Below, in pieces: positions 7,968-15,143 of a stretch of 64,000 nt of DNA. Both the position numbers and the translations under genes were made by a program. The DNA is from Mucilaginibacter sp. L196. GTDB lineage: Bacteria > Bacteroidota > Bacteroidia > Sphingobacteriales > Sphingobacteriaceae. Each line of letters opens with the position of its first letter. The stretch's first letter is position 1. The stretch is from the NCBI RefSeq assembly GCF_009765905.1, contig NZ_LMUO01000019.1, forward strand, positions 1,222,292-1,286,291. Reading direction: 5' to 3'. The notes below the pieces were generated by a model. That model did not search any database, had not been told where the DNA came from, and was given only the letters and a program-made list of their open reading frames with translations.

Positions 7968-10448
7968 TTACTGTGTTATGACGGGTTTATTTTCTGTACT
8001 GCCAAAGGGGAATACTAATTTAAAACTGATATTTCTACCCATGTTATAAATACCCTGATTTTGCTTGGTTACAGTAACCGGCGTACCGTTGTACGATAGG
8101 AAGTATTGTGCCAGGTTCAGGTGATCAGCGTAAGCCACATTAGTTAAGTTGGTACAATTAGCGAAGAATGAACATATCACTCTGCCTGTTTTTCGGTTCA
8201 CAAAATTAGTTCCTATACCGGCGTTAAACAAAGTATATTGTGCAGCAGGCACTTCGGTATAAAGCGCGCTGTATATATTATTCTGCGCCCAATCATGCTG
8301 AACTCCGAACTTAAAGTAGGTGCCTTTTATAATTGAATTACGCCCATCGTTCAACCGTAATTTAATTTCAGAAGTTAAATGCGGGGCCGGTATCCACGGA
8401 AGATGACTGGTTGAATCAGACGCGTTGGGGATATGAGAATAGATATACGTGAAGCCATTATCTATCTCTAACCATCTTGCAGCTGCGGGATGTATATTCA
8501 GGTATCCTGAAACGCCGGTAATAATAGCGGTATTAGAAGATACATATTGGTAAACCGGGTACCCCTCCGAAACAGAATCGGTACGGTTAGCGAATATAAA
8601 GTTGCTGATGTGGTTATAAAAACCGTCTGCTTCTACACTTACATCTTTGCCATCGTAACCGTAGGCAAAATCTATCTGGTAACCTTGTTCAGCTTTCAGG
8701 TTAAGGTTACCTAATTGCACTGCATTTGAGCCAATATTTAAACCATTGCTGGTTAATTCATTAATGGCCGGTGCACGATAACTTTTTGAAATATTAAGCT
8801 TTACGTAATTATTGTCAGGCAATTGGTAGGATGCTCCAATACTTCCGGACGGGCCGGTATATTTATTATTGAAACCTGTAAATTGAACATCAGATCCAGG
8901 TGTCCCCGGTGGCACAATGTTACCGGCACTGTTCAACGACATCGGATCTCCTACAAAATCAGTCCGGTCAAAGCGAACCCCACCGCTAAGCGTTAAGTTT
9001 TTGAAATTTTTCTCCAGTACAACATACCCTCCTATCTCAAAATTGGTGTAATTAGGTATTTCATAATCAGCTATGTAAGGCGCTGGTGGCGCTGCCCCAT
9101 TATTCTGAAATTCGTAAATACCGTTAATGCCGGTGGTTAGCTTCAATCCAGAATGCTCGCCTGCTATCTGGTATTTTAAAGAGTAAGGAATATCATTAAC
9201 CAATAGATTGCCTGACCCAATGCGTCCGGTATCTATGTCATGGTGAATACTTTTGGTAAAGCCAACATCCAGGCCAATTCTGCCTTTGCCAACGTTCACA
9301 CTATTTTGCCACCAGGCTTGGTATTCGTCCAAAACCTTATCCCCGGCTATATCAGCGCTGTAGGATAAAAAGTCAGATCCTGTTGGATATATTTTACCAT
9401 TTTGAGGTGAGTCGAACATAAAACGCCCTGTACTATCGCGATTGCCATCAGGAACTTCTATCCTACGGTGCAATGCGCTTAGTGTAAGGCGCGAATAACC
9501 CCATGATTTGTTGATACCAAGTATTAAACGGGTATTAGTTTGATTCCATGCTGTTCCCCAAACATAACCATCTTTTGGATTGGAGTAACTATGTGCCTCC
9601 TCTCCGCTTGCAGTCAGTGCCCATACAAATCCATTATGATTACCTGCTACATGTACAGAGGTCCCAAGGAATCCATTATTGGTATGATATTCTGTAAGCA
9701 CGCTACCTTGTACAGTCCCATTTTCAGGTAAGGGCTCAGATTTAAAGCTTATAACCCCGGCTTCTGCACTGGCACCATATTGTAATGAAGCCGGGCCACG
9801 AATAATCTCTGCATCATAAACACCATAAGGATCAACCAGTAAACCATGATCATCCCCCCATTGAAAATCTTCTTGTGGTACGCCATCCATCAATGTTAAT
9901 ACCCTGTCAAACCCAAGTCCGTTAATCTGCGGCTTGGTGGTGCCTGCCCCCTCGGTTGTTTCACTAATACCCGGTTGTGAGGCTATTAAGTCGACAGCGG
10001 TATTGGCAACACCTTGCAAAATCATGTTGTGTGTTACCACCGATATAGGTATAGGGGCGCGCTTTTTGGTTGTTGTATTGCCCAAAGCTGTTACCACAAC
10101 ATCCGAAAGCTCATAATTTGAAGCTGATAGTTTAAAATCGACTGAGTAGGTATTGCTCAGATTAATCATTTTGGTAACACTGCCATAGCCAATTGCTGAT
10201 ACCTGCATAAGGTATTCGCCTTCCGGTAGTTGTTTTAATAAATAGTTGCCTTTTTCGTCCGTACTTGTCCCAATATTTAAATCAGGAATAAAAATAGTCG
10301 CGCCATGTATTGGCAAGCCGGTAGTTTTATTGGTTATATTTCCGGTTATGCTTCCGATGCCTGTTATGGTTTTTGCTTTAGCGAAAATGCTAATGCACAG
10401 AAACAACAGGATGTAAAATGTTCTTATAAATCGTAATTCAAATTTCAT
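7968..10448 (-). CDS. TonB-dependent outer-membrane receptor with CarboxypepD_reg-like N-domain
   Basis: This is an 826-residue TonB-dependent transporter. It shows a signal peptide, a carboxypeptidase-regulatory-like beta domain (about residues 30-115, TGNITNKTTGLPIHGATIF), a plug domain (about 130-240, with the RGPASLQYG motif), and a long beta-barrel ending in an aromatic residue region (NISFKLVFPFG). It probably takes up a metal or metal-chelate, inferred from its place between the small Cys-rich proteins and the two-component efflux genes. There is no SusD partner, so it is not a glycan SusC. A His/Asp-rich stretch in the plug (QWGDDHG) is suggestive only. Its stop is 107 bases upstream of the inverted repeat/promoter of the regulator gene. 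Confidence 0.9.
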   Translation of the reverse strand: MKFELRFIRTFYILLFLCISIFAKAKTITGIGSITGNITNKTTGLPIHGATIFIPDLNIGTSTDEKGNYLLKQLPEGEYLMQVSAIGYGSVTKMINLSNTYSVDFKLSASNYELSDVVVTALGNTTTKKRAPIPISVVTHNMILQGVANTAVDLIASQPGISETTEGAGTTKPQINGLGFDRVLTLMDGVPQEDFQWGDDHGLLVDPYGVYDAEIIRGPASLQYGASAEAGVISFKSEPLPENGTVQGSVLTEYHTNNGFLGTSVHVAGNHNGFVWALTASGEEAHSYSNPKDGYVWGTAWNQTNTRLILGINKSWGYSRLTLSALHRRIEVPDGNRDSTGRFMFDSPQNGKIYPTGSDFLSYSADIAGDKVLDEYQAWWQNSVNVGKGRIGLDVGFTKSIHHDIDTGRIGSGNLLVNDIPYSLKYQIAGEHSGLKLTTGINGIYEFQNNGAAPPAPYIADYEIPNYTNFEIGGYVVLEKNFKNLTLSGGVRFDRTDFVGDPMSLNSAGNIVPPGTPGSDVQFTGFNNKYTGPSGSIGASYQLPDNNYVKLNISKSYRAPAINELTSNGLNIGSNAVQLGNLNLKAEQGYQIDFAYGYDGKDVSVEADGFYNHISNFIFANRTDSVSEGYPVYQYVSSNTAIITGVSGYLNIHPAAARWLEIDNGFTYIYSHIPNASDSTSHLPWIPAPHLTSEIKLRLNDGRNSIIKGTYFKFGVQHDWAQNNIYSALYTEVPAAQYTLFNAGIGTNFVNRKTGRVICSFFANCTNLTNVAYADHLNLAQYFLSYNGTPVTVTKQNQGIYNMGRNISFKLVFPFGSTENKPVITQ

Positions 10449-10471
10449 ATATCTTTTCCATATAAGAATGT

Positions 10472-10486
10472 AATTACCCGGTAATT
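10472..10486. promoter_or_regulatory. Short palindrome upstream of the receptor gene
   Basis: AATTACC and GGTAATT form perfect 7-base arms around one base, about 25 bases upstream of the receptor start. It could be a regulator site and does not match the TTAGAA motif. Significance is uncertain in such AT-rich DNA. Confidence 0.25.
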
Positions 10487-10612
10487 GACCCGAGAATTAT
10501 CTTTCTATGTAATTCCTAAGCAAAAAATGGTTTGCTAATTCATGTTGTCAGCATAAATAATGTTGGCAAATTGCCGAACAAAAGATTAGGGAATATTGCC
10601 CCTATTTCTTAT

Positions 10613-10996
10613 TTAAGCTACAGATTTAGGTGGTTTGAAAATGGAAGATAAATAACGACTGGTGTATTGATAATCAAAAACCGGGAAACCTGCTGATAAT
10701 GTATCAATTATCACAGGCTCAGAAAATGTAATGCAAAACGGCTGTATAAAAGACATTTCGAGCCTGCTTGAACCATCTTTGGCAGCTTGCTTTTTATCGT
10801 TGTCTTCGGCTTGTTTAATTTTTCGCATAAAGTAGCATTTTCCGTTACAATGCAGACTGGGTTTAAACCTGTTTATGCAAAGATTAGCCGCTATATATTG
10901 CTGATTGAATTTAAAACCTACATATACAAACACCAGGGAGAAGTTAGCGGCAAAAACCGCGAAAATCAGAAACCATATGGTGAATCGTTTGAGCAT
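10613..10996 (-). CDS. Small membrane-anchored Cys/His protein with HCNGKC motif (unknown function)
   Basis: This 127-residue protein has one N-terminal TM helix (LKRFTIWFLIFAVFAANFSLVF) and a conserved core with Cys, His, two further Cys and Met: LCINR...LHCNGKCYFMRKIKQAE, about residues 43-65. A Lys-rich helix and a divergent tail follow. It is clearly a paralogue of the product of 11655-12032, sharing Y(I)AENLCIN, HCNGKC and FMRKIK. The Cys/His/Met pattern could bind a soft or borderline metal, which is inference. It lies just upstream of the TonB receptor gene, on the same strand, and 27 bases after the lipoprotein gene. I do not recognise a named family. Confidence 0.8.
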   Translation of the reverse strand: MLKRFTIWFLIFAVFAANFSLVFVYVGFKFNQQYIAANLCINRFKPSLHCNGKCYFMRKIKQAEDNDKKQAAKDGSSRLEMSFIQPFCITFSEPVIIDTLSAGFPVFDYQYTSRYLSSIFKPPKSVA

Positions 10997-11023
10997 GTGT
11001 ATGTTTAAATAGAATTGATGATA

Positions 11024-11527
11024 TTACATTTTCATCTTATGATCAAGCGCTATCGCGGCAGTAGGTTTAATATTCAATTGCTTTAAATAATCATCAGATA
11101 GCTTTAAGGCAGATTGATACAAGCTATCAAGTTTTGCAACCTTAGCTTTCTGATCAATAAAATAATCTAGTGTTTCCTGATCTGTTTTCCCTTTAAAATC
11201 GTTGTTATAGGTATGCATCCAGCTTTCCATCTGGTCGTCTGCATCGCTAAGCTCTTTATTTAATGAGATAATTTGAACCCTTACCGCAGCGGTATCCAGT
11301 GCAGGCTGGCTAACTGTTACCTTATTTAAGCCTGATTTGAGCAATGCATTAAACTGCATTTCCTTATCTTCGGCCTTACCCCCATCAGTCATTACTTTAT
11401 CATGCATGGTCAATACTTGTTTTTGGGCTTCTGTGTAATCAATTTTGTTTTTACAAGCTGAGATGAATATAAAGCTGCATACAGCTAATAAGGCCATAGC
11501 CGTGCCTTTTTTTGAAATAGTAAACAT
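11024..11527 (-). CDS. Helical lipoprotein of the metal module (unknown function)
   Basis: This 167-residue protein has a lipoprotein signal ending in the lipobox ISAC (about residue 25), followed almost entirely by predicted helices. A His-Asp-Lys-Val-Met segment (MHDKVMTDGG) and a MESWMHTYN segment give a sparse His/Met pattern, and the tail is HKMKM. In Bacteroidota such small helical lipoproteins occur beside metal-linked TonB receptors. A periplasmic metal-binding or sensing role is only inferred. It lies between the two paralogous HCNGKC genes, so the three probably act together. Confidence 0.75.
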   Translation of the reverse strand: MFTISKKGTAMALLAVCSFIFISACKNKIDYTEAQKQVLTMHDKVMTDGGKAEDKEMQFNALLKSGLNKVTVSQPALDTAAVRVQIISLNKELSDADDQMESWMHTYNNDFKGKTDQETLDYFIDQKAKVAKLDSLYQSALKLSDDYLKQLNIKPTAAIALDHKMKM

Positions 11528-11654
11528 ATTATTCGTTTAAAATGAATCCACACTTAATGCTATCGTATCGCCCGTTTATACCAGCAATGAATGCATTAAA
11601 TTAAAAATGAGATTTTTGTGCCGCTGAATATAACAGCTAAAGTCTAAAGGGTAA

Positions 11655-12032
11655 TTAAACGACTTTTGGGGGTAATAATATGGAATATGCACGCTGAATG
11701 GTTTCAGGTGTTTCAGTATCTGGATAAGATACTTTTATATTTTTTGTGGAAAATGCTATAGTTGACACAGGTTGCACTACCGGAAGTGCTTCCTGGTAAT
11801 GATTTTGTTGGTCGGCCCTACCCTGCTTTTTTTCGTTATCCTGTGCTTCTTTAATCTTTCTCATAAAGAAACATTTCCCATTGCAGTGCATCCAGGGCTT
11901 GTTTTTATTAATGCAAAGATTTTCAGCTATGTATTTTTGATTCAACTCAAAACCTGCATATATGAAGAAACGTGAAAAGTTTGAACTGATCAGTGTTACA
12001 AGCAAGCATATGGAGATTATCCGTTTGAGCAT
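11655..12032 (-). CDS. Second HCNGKC small membrane protein (paralogue)
   Basis: This 125-residue protein has an N-terminal TM helix (LKRIISICLLVTLISSNFSRFF) and the same core as the product of 10613-10996: a Cys in LCINKN, then MHCNGKCFFMRKIKEAQ. The C-terminal tail diverges. It is the first gene of the leftward module. A -7 box (12038-12045) sits almost against the start codon, so the mRNA may be nearly leaderless, and TTAGAA motifs lie behind it. Metal binding is inferred from the Cys/His/Met spacing and from context. Confidence 0.8.
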   Translation of the reverse strand: MLKRIISICLLVTLISSNFSRFFIYAGFELNQKYIAENLCINKNKPWMHCNGKCFFMRKIKEAQDNEKKQGRADQQNHYQEALPVVQPVSTIAFSTKNIKVSYPDTETPETIQRAYSILLPPKVV

Positions 12033-12037
12033 TTGCG

Positions 12038-12045
12038 CAAAGGTA
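12038..12045 (-). promoter_or_regulatory. -7 box in front of the first module gene
   Basis: Read leftward this is TACCTTTG, identical to the box in front of the TolC gene. The predicted start lies only about 2 bases before the ATG at 12032, implying a leaderless or nearly leaderless transcript. Confidence 0.45.
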
Positions 12046-12065
12046 ATTGATATAGCAAGCGATAA

Positions 12066-12096
12066 TTAGAATTGTTTCTTTTTAGAATCGTTCTAA
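12066..12096. promoter_or_regulatory. TTAGAA motif cluster upstream of the first module gene
   Basis: TTAGAA occurs at 12066-12071 and 12082-12087, and its inverse TTCTAA at 12091-12096. The cluster starts about 21 bases upstream of the -7 box, similar in placement to the clusters at 5716-5763 and 7881-7918. Confidence 0.4.
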
Positions 12097-12212
12097 ACAG
12101 TATATTTTCTATAAGAATTTGCCTGAAAATAATGGCCATTGTTAGCAAAGTAATCGTACGAAGAAAAGCAATCATGTAAAGTTTGCGGTTGCTTCATTCT
12201 TAATAAGAATCC

Positions 12213-12290
12213 TTGTCATTCTGAGAGACGAAGAATCTGTACAGTAGTATCCAATCGTGCAGATTCTTCGCTGTCGCTCAGAATGACAAT
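12213..12290. repeat. Dispersed intergenic hairpin (TGTCATTCTGA family), copy 1
   Basis: Imperfect inverted arms begin TTGTCATTCTGAG and end CTCAGAATGACAA. The arms contain GAAGAATCTGTAC and GTGCAGATTCTTC. A second, perfect copy is at 26170-26244. The 331-base gap 12033-12363 otherwise holds only the promoter of the leftward module and the E2 terminator. Confidence 0.7.
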
Positions 12291-12314
12291 TGGGAATAAC
12301 AAAAAATATTATTT

Positions 12315-12354
12315 AAAACAAAAAAGATTTCCGTGAAGAAATCTTTTTTGTTTT
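12315..12354 (-). terminator. Terminator of the E2 gene
   Basis: Perfect 17-base arms (12315-12331 and 12338-12354) enclose a 6-base loop just past the E2 stop. The leftward strand ends in a T-rich run, as expected of an intrinsic terminator. Confidence 0.8.
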
Positions 12355-12363
12355 ATGAGGAGT

Positions 12364-13836
12364 TTATATTTCTCTATTGGGATCCCAGTTCTCTAAGTAA
12401 TCGGCTACTTTCTTTACGAACATCCCGCCCAGGGCACCATCAACCACACGGTGATCGTATGATAATGACAAGAACATCATATGACGAATACCTATCATAT
12501 CACCCTGTTTAGTTTCAATTACAGCAGGCTTCTTTTTTATGGCACCTACTGCTAATATAGCCACCTGTGGCTGGTTGATTATTGGCGTACCCATTACGTT
12601 ACCAAATGAGCCTACGTTTGTGATGGTAAAAGTACCTTCTTTTACATCATCAGGTAGTAGCTTACTTGTACGGGCGCGATTTGCTAAATCATTAACCGCT
12701 TTGGTTAAACCAACCAGGTTAAGTTCATCAGCCTTTTTAATAACAGGCACTATCAGGTTTCCGTTTGGTAAGGCAGTAGCCATGCTGATGTTAATATCCT
12801 TCTTTTTAATGATTTGCGTACCGTTAACCGATACGTTTATCATCGGGAAATCTTTAATAGCTTTTACAACAGCTTCAATAAATATTGGGGTAAAGGTGAT
12901 TTTTTCGCCTTCCCTGGCTTCAAATTTATCTTTAACCCTATCACGCCATTTAACCAGTGATGTAACATCAGCTTCAACAAAAGATGTTACGTGTGGTGAT
13001 GTATGCTTGCTATAAACCATGTGCTCAGCAATCAGCTTACGCATACGGTCCATCTCGATAATTTCAATTTCACCGGAAACTGAGGTCACTTTTGGCTCAG
13101 GTTTTGGCTGAGGAGCAGGTTGGGGTTTACTTTCAGGAGCGGTGGCTTTTTGCTCTGCAACAGGTTGAGCTTGCGATTTTGGCGAGCTAAAAACAGGCGC
13201 TTGTTGAGCAGTTACGGTTGCGGCAGCAGGTTGGCTTACAGATCCATTTCCTGATCTGTTTTGTATATAAAGCAACAAGTCATCTTTGGTTAAACGACCT
13301 TCGGCGCCTGTACCGGGTATCCTATCAAGTTCAGCAACACCAATACCTTCTTGTGAAGCAATGCTTCTAACCAGTGGAGAGTAAAATCTTACATTATCAT
13401 TAACCGGTGAATGATTTACCGGAGCTGTGTTTTGATTTAATTGTTCTGTACCCGGTATAGCATCAAGGGTTGCGATTGCTGGTTCCTGTTCTTTAACTTC
13501 AGGCGCAATAGGTGCAGATTCTTTTACTGCTACAGGTTCAGCAATAACTTGTGCTGGGGTCTCAATAGCATTAGTTGCAACTGTTTCACCAGCTTCCTGG
13601 GTTTCTATTACAGCTATAACAGCACCTACCTGTACAACATCGTCTACATTATAAAGTTGTTCTACCAATGTACCTGATACAGGCGATGGAACTTCTGAAT
13701 CAACTTTATCGGTTGCAATATCCATTACCGATTCATCGGCTTCAATATAATCGCCCGGTTGCTTTAACCATTTGATTATTGTTGCTTCTGCAACACTTTC
13801 GCCCATTTTTGGTAACAATAGCTGATATTTGGCCAT
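12364..13836 (-). CDS. Dihydrolipoamide acyltransferase (E2) of a 2-oxoacid dehydrogenase complex
   Basis: This 490-residue E2 component transfers acyl groups from lipoamide to CoA. It shows one lipoyl domain (residues 2-76, lipoyl Lys in TDKVDSE), a long Pro/Ala/Gln-rich linker, a peripheral subunit-binding domain (about 150-190, SPLVRSIASQEGIGVAELD), a second flexible linker, and a catalytic domain with the SYDHRVVDGALGG active-site motif (His and Asp) near residue 460. A single lipoyl domain and this order fit branched-chain or 2-oxoglutarate type E2 as well as pyruvate E2, and sequence alone does not settle the substrate. No E1 or E3 gene is adjacent. A terminator follows it and cinA lies upstream on the same strand. 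Confidence 0.93.
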   Translation of the reverse strand: MAKYQLLLPKMGESVAEATIIKWLKQPGDYIEADESVMDIATDKVDSEVPSPVSGTLVEQLYNVDDVVQVGAVIAVIETQEAGETVATNAIETPAQVIAEPVAVKESAPIAPEVKEQEPAIATLDAIPGTEQLNQNTAPVNHSPVNDNVRFYSPLVRSIASQEGIGVAELDRIPGTGAEGRLTKDDLLLYIQNRSGNGSVSQPAAATVTAQQAPVFSSPKSQAQPVAEQKATAPESKPQPAPQPKPEPKVTSVSGEIEIIEMDRMRKLIAEHMVYSKHTSPHVTSFVEADVTSLVKWRDRVKDKFEAREGEKITFTPIFIEAVVKAIKDFPMINVSVNGTQIIKKKDINISMATALPNGNLIVPVIKKADELNLVGLTKAVNDLANRARTSKLLPDDVKEGTFTITNVGSFGNVMGTPIINQPQVAILAVGAIKKKPAVIETKQGDMIGIRHMMFLSLSYDHRVVDGALGGMFVKKVADYLENWDPNREI

Positions 13837-13882
13837 ACAAAAATTATATAGTTAGTCTGGTCAAAATTAATCAAAGAATAGT

Positions 13883-15139
13883 TTACTTTCCACTATCTTT
13901 TATTAAATTATTCAACATAATTAATGCTGAAATGGCGCTTCTTTCGATGTTTTGCGCACGCTTGTTACCAAATGTGAATTTCTTTACCTGTGTTTTACCC
14001 TTAGTTGCTACTCCTATCCAAACTGTACCTACGGGCTTATCTTCGGTGCCGCCATCCGGGCCGGCAATACCTGTTACCGCCAAGGCATAATCAGACTTAA
14101 AAGCATGCAACGCGCCTTCAACCATCTCTGTAACAGTTTGTTCGCTAACAGCGCCATATTGTGCTAAAGTTTCGGGTTTAACACCCAACATGCTTTCTTT
14201 TAATTCATAAGAATAGCTTATCGCTCCACCTAAAAACACTTTTGACGCACCCGGATGTTGGGTTATCAAATGCGATATATATCCTCCGGTGCAACTTTCG
14301 GCAATGGACAGGGTTTGGCCTTTTTTGTCCAGAATATTCAGTATAACCTTTTCAAAAGGTATATCTTCTTCGGCTACTACTACATTTCTAACACGCTCAA
14401 TTATCCGTGCTGAAAATTCATCCACTTTATGTTGTAGTAAAGTTTCATCCTCGCCATAGGCACTTAACCTTAAACGAACCTGCCCCGGTTTGGGTAAATA
14501 AGCTAATTTAACATCCGATGGTAAATCATCTTCAATATCAGCAATCCTGGTGGCTAAATAAGATTCTCCCTCTCCAGCCGTTAAAATAGTTTTATGAATG
14601 ATGAAAGGTAGTTTCAGTGTAGCCTTTAATTTGGGTATTACCTCTTCCTCTATCATATACATCATTTCGAAAGGCACACCTGGCATCGATACATAAATCT
14701 TACCTTTGTAATTAAACCACATACCCGGCGCAGTGCCATTATTGTTCAGGATAACTTCGCAATTCTCGGGTACCAAGGCCTGTTGCTTGTTAATATCAAG
14801 CATAATGGCATCTTCACCCCTGATCCGTTTAAAAATACGCTGAACATTTTCAAGAGCTTCTTTATTCTCAATTAGTCCAACACCAAAATAGGTAGCAAGG
14901 GTTTTCTTGGTAATATCATCTTTTGTTGGCCCTAGGCCGCCGGTTATCAGGATAATATCAGCCCGGCCCGCAGCTTCATCTAGCGCGGTTAAAATATGTT
15001 CACGATCATCAGATACCGATGAGATTTGCTTTACACTGATACCCGCATTGTTTAACTGACGGGCTATAAATGCTGAATTTGTATCAACAATTTGGCCTAT
15101 TAATATTTCGTCGCCTATGGTTATTATTTCTGCAAGCAT
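13883..15139 (-). CDS. CinA-family protein (competence/damage-inducible, NMN deamidase type)
   Basis: This is a 418-residue two-domain CinA. The N-terminal MoaB/MogA-like domain (residues 1-170) has ITIGDEILIGQIVDTNSAFIA and ITGGLGPTKDD. The C-terminal CinA domain (about 260-415) has SIAESCTGGYISHLIT and AVTGIAGPDGG. Characterised relatives are NMN deamidases or ADP-ribose pyrophosphatases in NAD recycling, and which activity applies here cannot be read off. It lies 4 bases downstream of lptD on the same strand, so the two are probably cotranscribed. Confidence 0.92.
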   Translation of the reverse strand: MLAEIITIGDEILIGQIVDTNSAFIARQLNNAGISVKQISSVSDDREHILTALDEAAGRADIILITGGLGPTKDDITKKTLATYFGVGLIENKEALENVQRIFKRIRGEDAIMLDINKQQALVPENCEVILNNNGTAPGMWFNYKGKIYVSMPGVPFEMMYMIEEEVIPKLKATLKLPFIIHKTILTAGEGESYLATRIADIEDDLPSDVKLAYLPKPGQVRLRLSAYGEDETLLQHKVDEFSARIIERVRNVVVAEEDIPFEKVILNILDKKGQTLSIAESCTGGYISHLITQHPGASKVFLGGAISYSYELKESMLGVKPETLAQYGAVSEQTVTEMVEGALHAFKSDYALAVTGIAGPDGGTEDKPVGTVWIGVATKGKTQVKKFTFGNKRAQNIERSAISALIMLNNLIKDSGK

Positions 15140-15143
15140 AATA

